Below, one piece after another: positions 1 through 9,048 of a stretch of DNA of 59,162 nucleotides. Source of the stretch: an uncultured archaeon. Lineage in GTDB: Archaea > Halobacteriota > Methanosarcinia > Methanosarcinales > Methanoperedenaceae. Under the pieces are notes generated by a model, which did no database searches, was not told the DNA's origin, and saw only the letters and a program-made list of their open reading frames with translations. The stretch's first letter is position 1; each line of letters begins with the position of its first letter. The position numbers and the translations under genes were made by a program. The DNA is taken from assembly GCA_902386135.1 (NCBI GenBank), contig CABMIB010000105.1, positions 1 to 59,162 on the forward strand, read 5' to 3'.

Positions 1-526
1 GCTCTCCGCCGTGTCCGCCGCCGCCACCATACCCGCCCCGCCCGCCGCCTCCGCCGTAACCGCCGCCACCGCTGCCGTACATGCTGCCGTAACCGCCGCC
101 ACCGCCGTAGCCGCCACTGCGCCCGCCACCGCCATAACCGCCGCTGCGCCTTGGTCTCTCGGGCTGCTCAACATGCCTGTCCGAGACGTTATTTTCGGTA
201 TTGACTTCATCCAGCGTAGTTTCGGATAACAGTATCTTGCCGTATTTCCCTATGTTCAACCTCATCGAGTTCCTTACGATCGAGATATAACCGTTCTGGA
301 CATCTATTACATCCCCGACTGCGATTTTTCCGATCTGGTCATCCCATAAGGATAGAAGGATACTGCCGGTCTTATCAGCGACTTTCACTTCGCACACGTG
401 TTTCGTTCCGAACTTGGAATTTATCTCTTTGGTCTCTCCAATTTCGATTACTTTAAGAGTGGCATTAACATTTTTTGAATTTTCTGTCAAGTCGTTTACA
501 TTGAAATTTGTAGCCGTTGTTTCCAT
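1..526 (-). CDS. OB-fold single-stranded DNA-binding protein, C-terminus cut by window edge
   Basis: Read directly from the minus strand, the frame opens at an ATG at 524-526 behind an AAAGGT ribosome site and stays open to base 1. Residues about 15-105 look like an archaeal OB fold of the Sulfolobus SSB / SOSS-B type (the segment around VADKTGSILLSLWDD with Trp61, then a second beta block ending near KYGKILL). From about residue 124 the chain becomes a Gly/Tyr/Arg tail (GGYGGGG repeats), which is the flexible tail expected for this family, where it contacts partner proteins. It binds and protects ssDNA in replication and repair. The tail's end lies outside the window. The proline/alanine-rich frame on the plus strand here is only its shadow. 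Confidence 0.85.
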   Translation of the reverse strand, partial: METTATNFNVNDLTENSKNVNATLKVIEIGETKEINSKFGTKHVCEVKVADKTGSILLSLWDDQIGKIAVGDVIDVQNGYISIVRNSMRLNIGKYGKILLSETTLDEVNTENNVSDRHVEQPERPRRSGGYGGGGRSGGYGGGGGYGSMYGSGGGGYGGGGGRGGYGGGGGHGGE

Positions 527-626
527 TGTATTACCTTTCTTTGATTTTTACTTCCCGCACTGCTATCTCAGATGCACCTTCAATCACCTGTTCTATGAGT
601 TAGAAGAAGCGTCTACTTTAATGTTA

Positions 627-642
627 GCGTATTTAATATACT
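627..642 (-). promoter_or_regulatory. Probable promoter (TATA box) of the SSB gene
   Basis: On the minus strand an A+T-rich box reading TATATTAAAT lies about 100 bp upstream of the SSB start codon, which would give a 5' leader of roughly 75-80 nt. The box form and isolated position fit an archaeal TBP site. The call is inferred from sequence only. Confidence 0.4.
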
Positions 643-679
643 TTCCGCAGAGCATGTCTGGGTTGGTCGGCGTTAAAAA

Positions 680-1435
680 TTAAAATTCAAATTCCATGCC
701 GTCATATCCAAGAGGCCATTGTTTAACAGATTCATCGTGCGGCGGAAAATTATGGCTTAGATGGGTAAGTACTACGTTTTTCGCTTCAAGCTCAAAAGCA
801 AGTTCCATCGCGTCCTGTGAATTCATATGCTTTGGGATTTTTCCCCTAGGCGGGATTATGGCATCAGCAATAAGAAGGTCAGGCCGGGACATCAATCCAA
901 GGCTCCTCCCGGGAATTTCTTTTGAGGTATCTCCTGTGATCACAACCTTGCTTTTACCGTCGGTGATGATCACGCCGGCGGATTCCTCAAGCGGGGGATG
1001 GGTTACTTCCACCAGGGTCATATTAAGACCGATTAGCTCAAAAGGCGTATCAAAGCTTACATCATGCCTTACCGGCTTCATGAAGCTGAGATAAGAGAGT
1101 ATGTAATCAAGGGTGTTCTTGAGCCCGTACACGTTCACGCCGCTCTGGATGCGGTGAAAATCCCCAAAACCTGCATAGTGGTCATAATGCGAATGGGTCC
1201 ATATCACTCCGTCGATGTGACTTATCCCTTTTTTCAAAAGCTGCCACCGGAGGTCGGGACTGGTATCGATAAGCGCCCTGCCTTTTGATGATTCGACCAG
1301 TACGGAGAACCGAAGTCTCCTGCTTCTCCCGCCGGCATGGGCATCCATGCACGCAGGGCATGAGCATCCGATCTTGGGCGTCCCTACCGCATCACCCGTT
1401 CCAAGAAGGGTTATTTTCGTAAAGCTACACCTCAC
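680..1435 (-). CDS. PhnP/RNase Z-like metallo-beta-lactamase-fold phosphodiesterase
   Basis: 251 residues of the metallo-beta-lactamase fold. The metal motif HSHYDH (H81, H83, D85, H86) follows the hydrophobic strand GVIWT, and later ligands are seen in VVITGDTS and VLTHLSHN. Near the N-terminus GCSCPAC (C24, C26, C29) matches the extra zinc site of PhnP-type cyclic phosphate phosphodiesterases, so hydrolysis of a phosphodiester or cyclic phosphate is the likely chemistry; the real substrate is unknown. It begins 41 bp after the AAA ATPase gene on the same strand, so the two may be co-transcribed. It lacks the RNase Z exosite arm, which argues against tRNA 3' processing. Confidence 0.8.
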   Translation of the reverse strand: MRCSFTKITLLGTGDAVGTPKIGCSCPACMDAHAGGRSRRLRFSVLVESSKGRALIDTSPDLRWQLLKKGISHIDGVIWTHSHYDHYAGFGDFHRIQSGVNVYGLKNTLDYILSYLSFMKPVRHDVSFDTPFELIGLNMTLVEVTHPPLEESAGVIITDGKSKVVITGDTSKEIPGRSLGLMSRPDLLIADAIIPPRGKIPKHMNSQDAMELAFELEAKNVVLTHLSHNFPPHDESVKQWPLGYDGMEFEF

Positions 1436-1476
1436 TTATGTGGTTCCAGGTTGCGCCATTTAAAATATCCGTCGTT

Positions 1477-2760
1477 TTATTCGGTCTCATCCATCGTCTT
1501 AAGAGGGATTCTCCTGTTGAACTCGTTGACCCCCCGCAATAGATCCTGCTGTACCAGCACGGTCCGTCCTGATACGAGACCGTTAAGGACAGCTTCCCTG
1601 ATTATTAACCGCAGATCAGAGCCGGAGTACCCTTCTGTCTTATTTGCGATCTCCTCGGTATTGAAAGTTCCCTCAATATCGCGAAGTACGATATCAAGTA
1701 TCTTCTTACGCATATCCGCATCCGGGAGCGTGAACTCAACTATCTCGTCAAACCGTCTCCAGGCGGCATGGTCAAGTATTGCAGGATGGTTCGTCGCGCC
1801 TATTAGAAGCACGCCATGCTCTACAAGACTTATCTCATCTATGGCTTTTAGCAGCGTGTTTACCGCCCTCTTCAGAGCTGCGTGCTCATCCGTAGCGCGC
1901 GCTTTCGCCACGAAATCGAACTCATCAATGAACAGTATGCACGGGCTCAACCGCTTTGCAAGTTCAAATACCCTGTCTATGTTCTTTGCGGTCTCACCGA
2001 GGTACTGGTCTGCTATCTGCGAGAGCTTTACTTCCAGTATGGGGATTTTCAGTTCTCCTGAAAGTGCGCGGGCGACTGAAGTTTTCCCTGTGCCCGGGGG
2101 ACCGACGAATAAGAGTTTTCCGATCTCCCGAAGACCAATCCTTTTCAGGTAGTCGCGGTACTGGATGGCTTTTGCTATTTTTTCGATCTCATTTTTCTGC
2201 TCTTTTGTGAGGACAAGGTCTTTCAGGTTCTGCTGGATATCCTCGGGCGCGACTATGTGAACAAGCCTCAGCATCTCTTCAGACCCTTTCTCTACCTCTA
2301 TGGACTTGACAAGGGAATTGATCCATTCCCTGCCGTTCTCTTTCGGTATAATGGACGCTTTTGCTTTTTCATAGCTCACGGGAAGAGAATCATAACTCTC
2401 AAAAAAGGATGCCAGAACAGGGTTCCCGTTTATCCTGTCAACCGCCTCGGCATGCTTTGCAAGCCATTTTGCACCGAGGTCGAAAACAGTCAGTTTTATC
2501 TGGGAGCCAAAATCCTCAAATTCGAGGAAAGGCAGCATTTTCGTGCTGTTTTTTACGTTCTCAAGACCATAGATGGTCCTTACATCGCCCTCGGTTACAT
2601 AGATTGGGCGCTTGACGGTTTTTTCTTTCTCGTTCCAGTAATGTTTTCTTATTTGCTGGGGGAGATCATCTACACTGAGTTTATCCGACTGGTTGTACAG
2701 ATACGCGGTCATTACAAGCTCTGTTATCAAGAGTTTATCGTCAGTCATATTGAACTTCAT
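1477..2760 (-). CDS. AAA-family ATPase (proteasome/CDC48-like module)
   Basis: 427 residues. The N-terminal 150 residues are a family-specific domain without recognisable motifs. The C-terminal half is a single AAA module: Walker A GPPGTGKT at 220-227, Walker B ILFIDEFD near 276, sensor 1 in IGATNHP, arginine-finger type RRFDE, and a C-terminal lid beginning near YSGSDLRLI. The AAA core resembles the small archaeal AAA proteins related to CDC48 and the proteasome-activating ATPases, but there is no N-terminal coiled coil or HbYX tail, so it is not PAN. It likely remodels a protein partner in the cytoplasm. The neighbour downstream is the PhnP-like hydrolase. Start at 2760 is the first ATG; a second Met four codons in is possible. 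Confidence 0.8.
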   Translation of the reverse strand: MKFNMTDDKLLITELVMTAYLYNQSDKLSVDDLPQQIRKHYWNEKEKTVKRPIYVTEGDVRTIYGLENVKNSTKMLPFLEFEDFGSQIKLTVFDLGAKWLAKHAEAVDRINGNPVLASFFESYDSLPVSYEKAKASIIPKENGREWINSLVKSIEVEKGSEEMLRLVHIVAPEDIQQNLKDLVLTKEQKNEIEKIAKAIQYRDYLKRIGLREIGKLLFVGPPGTGKTSVARALSGELKIPILEVKLSQIADQYLGETAKNIDRVFELAKRLSPCILFIDEFDFVAKARATDEHAALKRAVNTLLKAIDEISLVEHGVLLIGATNHPAILDHAAWRRFDEIVEFTLPDADMRKKILDIVLRDIEGTFNTEEIANKTEGYSGSDLRLIIREAVLNGLVSGRTVLVQQDLLRGVNEFNRRIPLKTMDETE

Positions 2761-2849
2761 CTTTATGGTATTAGGTAAGATATAGTTTACTCAGAAATAT
2801 TAATAAGCATTGCAAATCTTGATTATTCCGGTGGACTTGGAGGACTGAA

Positions 2850-2930
2850 ATGATGATACTTGGGCTCATTATGCTCTTAACAAGTGTATTAATCCGCTGG
2901 GTATTGTTTCTGATTCTCCGCAAAGAATAA
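2850..2930 (+). CDS. Possible 26-residue hydrophobic leader peptide
   Basis: A short frame starts with two Met codons and encodes a nearly all-hydrophobic peptide with a single Arg-Trp in the middle and a basic RKE end, like a single membrane helix. A perfect GGAGG ribosome site (2839-2843) sits 6 nt before the ATG, better than most genes in this window. It lies 90 bp upstream of the pyruvate oxidoreductase operon, on the same strand. It could be a small membrane protein, a translated leader, or chance. No family is recognised. Confidence 0.35.
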   Translation: MMILGLIMLLTSVLIRWVLFLILRKE

Positions 2931-2973
2931 ATACCTTAATGCAATTGTCAAAGGCAACTATCACGGTTGATTA

Positions 2974-2983
2974 TTTAAAAATA
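2974..2983 (+). promoter_or_regulatory. Probable TATA box of the por operon
   Basis: TTTAAAAATA in an A+T-rich stretch about 37-46 bp upstream of porC, ahead of the TTGGAGA ribosome site at about 3004-3010. Position and composition fit an archaeal promoter that would give a very short leader. Confidence 0.4.
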
Positions 2984-3019
2984 ATATATGTTATCTATTA
3001 TTCTTGGAGATAAAAAGAA

Positions 3020-3565
3020 ATGAAGGAAATACGAATACACGGCCGCGGTGGACAGGGTTCTGTGACCGCAGCAGAACTTCTTGCAGTAGCTGCTTTTGAA
3101 GACGGGAAATACAGCCAGGCTTTTCCTGCGTTCGGCGTCGAGAGAAGAGGCGCACCTGTTATGGCATTTGTGCGCCTGAGCGACAAGCCGATACGCCTCC
3201 GCAGCCAGATATACGAGCCGGATTATGTGATAGTGCAGGATGCAACGCTTGTTGATGTGGTTGATGTTGCACGGGGAGCCAAGCCGGACGGCATCATTCT
3301 TATAAACACTGAAAAGAAGCCCGAATCGTTCAAGCTTGAAACGAAAGCCGCTATAAAAACGCTTGACGCAACAAGACTTGCAATTGATAACATCGGGAAA
3401 CCGATCGTAAATACGACCCTTATCGGGGCTTTTGCCGGTGTCTCGGGTCTCATAAACCCTGAATCGATAAAGAGCGCGGTTATGGAGCGCTTCCCAGGGA
3501 AAGTCGGGGAAAATAACGCAAAAGCTATCCAGGCTGCCTACGATATCATGGAGGCACAGAGATGA
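3020..3565 (+). CDS. porC: Pyruvate:ferredoxin oxidoreductase, gamma subunit
   Basis: 181 residues, the usual length of the separate gamma subunit of four-subunit archaeal 2-oxoacid:ferredoxin oxidoreductases. The N-terminal signature [17 protein letters not shown] and the [17 protein letters not shown] block are typical of the family. The subunit contributes to CoA binding while pyruvate is converted to acetyl-CoA, CO2 and reduced ferredoxin in the cytoplasm, or the reverse in carbon assimilation. A GGAGA ribosome site precedes the ATG. It overlaps porD by an ATGA junction, as do all the junctions in this four-gene operon. Confidence 0.92.
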   Translation: MKEIRIHGRGGQGSVTAAELLAVAAFEDGKYSQAFPAFGVERRGAPVMAFVRLSDKPIRLRSQIYEPDYVIVQDATLVDVVDVARGAKPDGIILINTEKKPESFKLETKAAIKTLDATRLAIDNIGKPIVNTTLIGAFAGVSGLINPESIKSAVMERFPGKVGENNAKAIQAAYDIMEAQR

Positions 3566-3822
3566 AACTTATCATTAAAACAGTAGCTAAACCCGGAAGC
3601 ACACGCGCCAACAAGACAGGTGCATGGCGCTCATTCATGCCTGTCTTTGACCACAAGCTGTGCAGCAAATGCGGCATATGCGCGATGTACTGTCCTGAGG
3701 GGATAATCAATAAACTTGAGAACGGCTTCTTTGAACCCGATTATGAATACTGCAAGGGCTGCGGAATCTGTGCGAACGAGTGCCCGAAGAAAGCGATAGT
3801 GATGGTGCTGGAGGGAAAATGA
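3562..3822 (+). CDS. porD: Pyruvate:ferredoxin oxidoreductase, delta (ferredoxin-like) subunit
   Basis: 86 residues carrying two complete CxxCxxCxxxC motifs ([12 protein letters not shown] and [12 protein letters not shown]), so it binds two [4Fe-4S] clusters and carries electrons from the thiamine-diphosphate site to ferredoxin. The length and the N-terminal [13 protein letters not shown] segment before the first cluster match PorD. Translationally coupled by 4-nt overlaps on both sides. Confidence 0.93.
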   Translation: MKLIIKTVAKPGSTRANKTGAWRSFMPVFDHKLCSKCGICAMYCPEGIINKLENGFFEPDYEYCKGCGICANECPKKAIVMVLEGK

Positions 3823-5006
3823 GGCGAAGGATGGTTGTCGTTGAAGGCTCTTACGCAGTGGCCCACGCAGTCAAGGTATGCAAACCCCATGTGATATCTG
3901 CATACCCCATAACCCCGCAAACCCATATTGTTGAGGATCTATCCCAGTTCGTCGCGGACGGCGATATGAACTGCGAGTATATGAACGTGGAATCGGAATT
4001 CTCCGCCATATCAGCACTGATAGGAGCAAGTGCCGCAGGTGCGCGCACGTACTCATCCACAACGTCCCAGGGACTTGCGCTGATGCATGAAGCGCTGTTC
4101 AATGCATCAGGCATGAGACTGCCTATTGTTATGACGGTGGTGAACAGGGCGCTTTCCGCCCCGATTAATATATGGAACGACCAGCAGGATTCCATCTCGC
4201 AAAGAGACACGGGCTGGATACAGCTTTATGCCGAGGATGTCCAGGAGTCTGCGGATATGCTGCCCCAGGTCTACAAGCTTGCTGAAGATGAAGAGATACT
4301 GCTGCCTGCTATGGCATGCATGGATGGCTTCATACTCTCGCATGTTTACGAGCCTGTCATCTTACTTGAGCAGAGCCTGACTGATGAATTCCTGCCTCCC
4401 TATTCTCCTGAGTTCACGCTTGATACAAAAAACCCCGTGTCTTTCGGAGCGCTTGCCGACCCGAGTACATACACCGAGTTCAGGTACAAGCAGGAGAAAG
4501 CCATGGGCGTGGCGTTAGAGAAGATAGAGGAGATCGCCAAAGAATTCAAGGATGTATATGGAAGATACTACGGCGGGCTTATCGATGAATACGCTCTTGA
4601 TGACGCTGAGATCGTTATAATGGCAATGGGGTCTGTCATAGGCACGGTTAAGGATACCATAGACGAGCTTCGAAGCGAGGGCGAACCTGTGGGACTTCTC
4701 AAGGTCAGGTCATTCAGGCCGTTCCCTGTAGATGCTATCCGTTCGGCGCTGAAAAATGCAAAGATTGTCATAACCATCGATAAGAATATTTCGATCGGCA
4801 AGAACGAAGGCGCCCTGTGCACCGAGGTCAAGGCATGCCTTTACAATACCGATCTTCGGATCCCTGTTATCGGTGTCATGCTCGGGTTCGGAGGACGCGA
4901 TATTCCTATGAGTACGATAAAGAAAGTAATCAACAAAGCGAAGTTAGTGGAAAAAGGGATATATGTAGAAAGTGAGATCGCAGACCTGAGGGAGGACATG
5001 GCATGA
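3819..5006 (+). CDS. porA: Pyruvate:ferredoxin oxidoreductase, alpha subunit
   Basis: 395 residues from the ATG that overlaps the porD stop codon (ATGA); the open frame extends further upstream but that part lies inside porD, so 3819 is the better start. The [14 protein letters not shown] segment and [12 protein letters not shown]-like block ([17 protein letters not shown]) are characteristic of the alpha chain, which provides the pyrimidine-side part of the thiamine diphosphate site. The C-terminal half contains the conserved domain ending in a [13 protein letters not shown] segment. The pyruvate specificity is inferred from overall resemblance; a 2-oxoisovalerate or 2-oxoglutarate enzyme is less likely. 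Confidence 0.92.
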   Translation: MRRRMVVVEGSYAVAHAVKVCKPHVISAYPITPQTHIVEDLSQFVADGDMNCEYMNVESEFSAISALIGASAAGARTYSSTTSQGLALMHEALFNASGMRLPIVMTVVNRALSAPINIWNDQQDSISQRDTGWIQLYAEDVQESADMLPQVYKLAEDEEILLPAMACMDGFILSHVYEPVILLEQSLTDEFLPPYSPEFTLDTKNPVSFGALADPSTYTEFRYKQEKAMGVALEKIEEIAKEFKDVYGRYYGGLIDEYALDDAEIVIMAMGSVIGTVKDTIDELRSEGEPVGLLKVRSFRPFPVDAIRSALKNAKIVITIDKNISIGKNEGALCTEVKACLYNTDLRIPVIGVMLGFGGRDIPMSTIKKVINKAKLVEKGIYVESEIADLREDMA

Positions 5007-5875
5007 GCCTCCTGAAACCCGGTCACCGCGGATGCGCAGGATGCTGCGATGCACTTGCAGGGAAGTTCGTGCTCGATGCGCTGGGCGAGAACACGATCGT
5101 TGTAAGCCCGACTGGCTGTCTTGAAGTGTTCACAACACCCTATCCCGAATCCGCCTGGGGCGTGCCGTGGATCCACTCCCTCTTTGAGAATGCAGCCGCA
5201 GTTGCGTCCGGCGTTGAGGTCGCTCTTAAGGCGCTTGGTAAAAAGAATGACATAAAGATAGTCGCCATAGGCGGCGACGGTGCCACTCTGGATATCGGCT
5301 TACAGGCTATCTCAGGCGCGTTTGAGCGCGGACACAATTTTACCTATATTTGTGTGGATAATGAGGCATACATGAACACAGGTGTGCAGCGAAGCGGCGG
5401 GACGCCGCTGTACGCAAGCACGACCACAAGCCCGGCAGGTAAGGTCTCATTCGGCAACCCGCAGCATAAGAAGAACATGCCTGCAATAATAGCAGCACAC
5501 GGCTCACCTTATGTGGCTACAGCCTCGGTGGCATATGCTCCTGATATGATAAGGAAGGTCAAGAAAGCAGCCGATGTGAAAGGACCCACGTATGTGCACG
5601 TACATGCGCCCTGCTGCACGGGCTGGAGGTTTGAGGGTTCAAAGACCATCGAGGTAGGGAAGCTGGCTGTGGAAACCGCGATGTGGCCGCTGTACGAGAT
5701 GGAGAATGGCGTCGTCACGAATGTTCGGAAGCTTAAGAACAGGAAGCCCGTTGAGGAGTATCTCAAGGCTCAGGGCAGGTTCAAGCATCTCTTTACGATG
5801 CAAGGCGGGCTTGAAGAGATCAAGAAGATACAGGCGATCGCGGATTGGAACGTAAAGCATTTCGGGCTTGAGTGA
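5003..5875 (+). CDS. porB: Pyruvate:ferredoxin oxidoreductase, beta subunit (TPP-binding)
   Basis: 290 residues. The thiamine diphosphate motif is visible as [10 protein letters not shown] followed by [10 protein letters not shown]. Cysteines in the N-terminal [11 protein letters not shown] segment and in PTGC, with CCTGW near residue 204, are those expected to hold the proximal [4Fe-4S] cluster. Length and order (gamma-delta-alpha-beta) match methanogen pyruvate oxidoreductases. The gene starts in an ATGA overlap with porA and ends 28 bp from the convergent citrate-synthase-like gene. Confidence 0.92.
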   Translation: MSLLKPGHRGCAGCCDALAGKFVLDALGENTIVVSPTGCLEVFTTPYPESAWGVPWIHSLFENAAAVASGVEVALKALGKKNDIKIVAIGGDGATLDIGLQAISGAFERGHNFTYICVDNEAYMNTGVQRSGGTPLYASTTTSPAGKVSFGNPQHKKNMPAIIAAHGSPYVATASVAYAPDMIRKVKKAADVKGPTYVHVHAPCCTGWRFEGSKTIEVGKLAVETAMWPLYEMENGVVTNVRKLKNRKPVEEYLKAQGRFKHLFTMQGGLEEIKKIQAIADWNVKHFGLE

Positions 5876-5903
5876 GCAAATTATTTTTATAATATATTTT
5901 TAA

Positions 5904-7232
5904 CTATCCTGCGTTCTTATCCCAGTTCGACTCTTCGGCGCTGTTCTCCTCGCTAATCGGCTCAATGATCGGCTGGAGCATGAAATATTTCTCCACATAT
6001 TTCTTTAGCTCTTCATCCGAGATCGCAGAGACGCGCTTCTCCTCGTTATACAACTTCTGGATATCAGCCTGGATAGCCTTGATGCGCGGGTCGTTCTTAT
6101 CAAGCTTTATACCAACATGCATCAACTCGTTCAGCGCTTCCTCGACCTTGAAGCGAATAACCTCAAGCCCCGATGAATCGCCAATCATTAACAGCCTCTT
6201 TCCTCCGACTATTTCGGGCGGATATGGCTCGTAAGTAAAAGGATTTTTTATGACGCCTGCTGTATGTATGCCGCTCTCATGGGCAAAAATGTTCTTACCC
6301 ACGACCGACTTGTTGCGTGGGACCCTTATCCCTATCTCATTTTCCATGAATTCCGCAAATTCCGTGATGGATTTCAGGTCGTACTTCTGGAATCCCTCGA
6401 TCCGCGTTATCAGGAACAGCACAACCTTCTCCAGTTCGGCATTCCCCGACCTCTCTCCGATGCCTAAAAAAGTCAGGCTTGACCAGTTGGCGCCGTACCA
6501 GTATCCTGCAAGGGAACACGCCACCGACATCCCGTAATCATCATGGATATGCGTCTCGATGTTCTTTGTCCCTATCTCCCGGAGCCGTTTGACGATGTGG
6601 GGTATCCCGTACGGCTCATCCACTTCTGGGAACGGCATGCCATAGCCCAGCGTATCGCAAAGGCGTATCGTGCAATCAGGGTCTATCTCAAGAAGCTTCT
6701 CAACAAGCGGGAATACAAAACCCTCGTTATCCGCGCGCGTCATATCCTCGATGTGCGCCCTTGTGCGAAGCCCGTGGTCTACCGCGTACTGCAACGCATC
6801 CGTGTACTTCTTTTCGGCTTCCTCCCTGCTTTTCAAACCCATCTTATCAATAACGTGCGAATCCGAGACAGACATCAATATGCCGGTTTCCTTTATCCCG
6901 TCCATATCAAGCACAAAGTCGATATCCTTCGGATTTGCGCGCGCCCATCCTGTAACTTCGGGGAACTCATAGCCCCTGTCAAGCATTTCCCTCACCGCTT
7001 CCCTATCGCGCTCGTTATATACGAATGTTTCCAGTTTCTCGATACCTATCTTGTTCAGGTACTCGAATATCTGGATCTTGTGCTTTTTTTTCATCACTAT
7101 CACGGGCATCTGAGAGCAGTCCCGGATAGTGCTGTCGCTTATAAATACCTCCTGCCCCAGCGGCAGCTTTATCTTGGGTAAATCCTCGTAAGATCTGTAG
7201 GCTTTCATCGGTTGACTGATTGTTATCACCAT
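5904..7232 (-). CDS. DRE-TIM metallolyase, probable Re-citrate synthase (IPMS/homocitrate synthase family)
   Basis: 442 residues of the isopropylmalate/homocitrate synthase superfamily. The first catalytic strand reads ISDSTIRDCSQMP, instead of the DTTLRDGEQ of LeuA, and the metal motif is THIHDDYG. An ESGIHTAGVIKNPFTYEPY block and a C-terminal helical extension follow, without the LeuA regulatory domain. Length and these variants resemble the Re-face citrate synthases of Clostridium kluyveri type and their archaeal relatives, which join acetyl-CoA to oxaloacetate. The gene converges on the pyruvate oxidoreductase operon, whose product is acetyl-CoA. Citramalate, homocitrate or isopropylmalate synthesis cannot be excluded by eye. 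Confidence 0.7.
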   Translation of the reverse strand: MVITISQPMKAYRSYEDLPKIKLPLGQEVFISDSTIRDCSQMPVIVMKKKHKIQIFEYLNKIGIEKLETFVYNERDREAVREMLDRGYEFPEVTGWARANPKDIDFVLDMDGIKETGILMSVSDSHVIDKMGLKSREEAEKKYTDALQYAVDHGLRTRAHIEDMTRADNEGFVFPLVEKLLEIDPDCTIRLCDTLGYGMPFPEVDEPYGIPHIVKRLREIGTKNIETHIHDDYGMSVACSLAGYWYGANWSSLTFLGIGERSGNAELEKVVLFLITRIEGFQKYDLKSITEFAEFMENEIGIRVPRNKSVVGKNIFAHESGIHTAGVIKNPFTYEPYPPEIVGGKRLLMIGDSSGLEVIRFKVEEALNELMHVGIKLDKNDPRIKAIQADIQKLYNEEKRVSAISDEELKKYVEKYFMLQPIIEPISEENSAEESNWDKNAG

Positions 7233-7311
7233 TTATATTACTTGTGGTTTTGGGCTCCTTCGGGGATAAATTACAGATAAATTAAATATATGTCCGCCCA
7301 TAGTACTGAGC

Positions 7312-8208
7312 ATGATACTACTGACGGGAGCCACGGGTTTTATAGGCGGGCATGTTCTCAAAGTCCTGTCTGAAAAAAACCTGCAAATAAGATGCCTTTC
7401 CAGGAAATCGATAAACTCCGGGAACTCGAATATAAGCTATGTAACCGGGGATGTTCTGGATTATGAGTCCCTTGTTAAAGCAACGGAAGGCGTGGATACT
7501 GTTTATTATTTCCTTCACATGATGGGGAAGCAAAAGGAACAGGAAAAGTTCGAAGTACTTGACAGGATAGCAATAACCAACATGGTCAGAGTCTGCAAGG
7601 CTAACAGTGTGAAAAGGATTATTCATCTCACAGGCATGAGCAATCCGCGGGAAAAGCTGTCGCATCACCTTGCAAGCAGAAAAGAGGTTGAAGAAATTAT
7701 TAAGAACAGCGACATTAATTATACGATTTTCAGGGCTTCGGTGATTATGGGAAGAGGAGGTGCAGCATTTGAGATTCTTGATGCTGCCGTGCGAAAATTC
7801 CCAATAATTCCCGTTTTTAACTGGGAGAAAACAAAAGTGCAGCCCATATACATCGGGGATGTGATACGGTACCTTGTGGAATGCCTCGACAAGAGCGAGA
7901 CCATCAACAGGAGCTTTGACATAGGCTGCTCCGAGATTTTAACGTACAGGGAGCTGATGCAGCAGTATGCAAAGGAGCTTGGATTAAAAAGGGTTTTTAT
8001 ACAAATTCCGGGCTCATGGCGCAGGGTCTCCGCATTTGTGCTTGGGAAACTTGCCCCTGTGAATCCCGATGTGGTTTACTGGCTTATAGAATCCCTGCAA
8101 AATACAATGGTGTGCGAGCCGAACGACCTTAGGGAGATATTCGGGTTTGAGCCTGTTTCGTTCAGGGAGAGTATAAGGAAAATCGTTGAATCTGAGGCTT
8201 CAAAATAG
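7312..8208 (+). CDS. NAD(P)-binding epimerase/NmrA-like SDR protein
   Basis: 298 residues of the atypical short-chain dehydrogenase fold. The N-terminus TGATGFIGGHV is the dinucleotide-binding glycine motif, followed by a YVTGDVLD strand and a YFLHMMG segment. The usual YxxxK pair is not obvious, as in the NDUFA9/NmrA-like group that binds NAD(P)H without clear dehydrogenase activity. Possible roles are sugar or quinone-related chemistry or redox sensing; no substrate is implied. Its 3' end overlaps the convergent DUF1624 gene by 9 bp. Confidence 0.75.
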   Translation: MILLTGATGFIGGHVLKVLSEKNLQIRCLSRKSINSGNSNISYVTGDVLDYESLVKATEGVDTVYYFLHMMGKQKEQEKFEVLDRIAITNMVRVCKANSVKRIIHLTGMSNPREKLSHHLASRKEVEEIIKNSDINYTIFRASVIMGRGGAAFEILDAAVRKFPIIPVFNWEKTKVQPIYIGDVIRYLVECLDKSETINRSFDIGCSEILTYRELMQQYAKELGLKRVFIQIPGSWRRVSAFVLGKLAPVNPDVVYWLIESLQNTMVCEPNDLREIFGFEPVSFRESIRKIVESEASK

Positions 8209-8940
8209 TCTGAATCCCAGGGCGAGTAAAATAATGATAAGTATCGGCTGGTGAACCAGATATACAGTTAAAGAGTTTTTTCCCAAAAATATGAACCTGC
8301 CGGCTAATCTGTTCTTAAATCTTATGTTAGCCGTCCTCCCGGCAATATACTCCCCGGAATACACGCCCAGCAAAAGCACACCCAGCCACGGTATTAAGGG
8401 AAAATAATCGAATGTTGAAAAGCTCCGGGGCATGAAACCCAGCCAGAACAGGTAAGAGAAGTTGAACTCCGTTTGCTGCAAATAAAATCCTGCTGCCACA
8501 ATGGATAAACCTGCAACCTGGTTCAGCCTGTTATATTTAATGAACAGCGGCACAAGGAACGAGCTGGCTGCAAAGAAATGCAGTATTCCGAAATATATTG
8601 TCCCTTCAGGCACGAATATGGAAGTGAACAGGGTTATAAACACTGCAAAAATAAGGAGTTTCAATCCTCTTGTGAAGTACCTTTTGCCAAAGCCTTCCTT
8701 ATGGCTCTCAAAGCTGATACGGGCTGCAGCACCTGAAAGGAAAATAAAAATCGAAGCTATTGAAATGGGAAAAACATGCCAGTAAAGGAAATCCGGCTGT
8801 GCCTGGATTATCCCGAAATAGCTTAATGTGACTGAATAATTGAACAGTACCATAAGTACGATATCCACGCCCCTGACAAGGTCGATAGCCTGGATTCTCT
8901 CATGCTTTGAAAGATGTTCCGGTTCTGATGGTAAAGACAT
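8200..8940 (-). CDS. DUF1624 membrane protein (heparan-glucosaminide acetyltransferase-like)
   Basis: 246 residues with about seven membrane segments. The N-terminal RIQAIDLVRGVDIVLMVLFNYS segment with a following YWHVFPISIASIFIFLSGA helix and a C-terminal NSLTVYLVHQP helix are the marks of the DUF1624 / HGSNAT catalytic family and wider acyltransferase-3-like membrane enzymes. It probably acetylates or otherwise acylates a glycan or lipid at the cell membrane. Convergent with the epimerase-like gene, divergent from the cis-prenyltransferase-like gene, which hints at an envelope or glycolipid setting. Confidence 0.75.
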   Translation of the reverse strand: MSLPSEPEHLSKHERIQAIDLVRGVDIVLMVLFNYSVTLSYFGIIQAQPDFLYWHVFPISIASIFIFLSGAAARISFESHKEGFGKRYFTRGLKLLIFAVFITLFTSIFVPEGTIYFGILHFFAASSFLVPLFIKYNRLNQVAGLSIVAAGFYLQQTEFNFSYLFWLGFMPRSFSTFDYFPLIPWLGVLLLGVYSGEYIAGRTANIRFKNRLAGRFIFLGKNSLTVYLVHQPILIIILLALGFRLF

Positions 8941-9048
8941 GTTATACCCTGGGCGATATCCCGATTGTTTTTAAGAGATATTTATTATACCCTTAGTTCT
9001 TATTATAGCCCCGAAGGTACTAAACAAATCGATGCAGAGAGAATAAAC

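Noticed and set aside
11-229. Ala/Pro/Thr-rich plus-strand ORF at the left edge
   Set aside because: It is the complement of the Gly-rich SSB tail; composition follows from GGY codons on the other strand.
414-683. 89-codon plus-strand ORF
   Set aside because: Lies antisense to the SSB N-terminus and its promoter; no ribosome site or family resemblance.
8965-9048. N-terminal extension of the cis-prenyltransferase-like protein from a TTG
   Set aside because: The stretch has promoter-like A+T content and resembles no UppS N-terminus; ATG 9049 is better.
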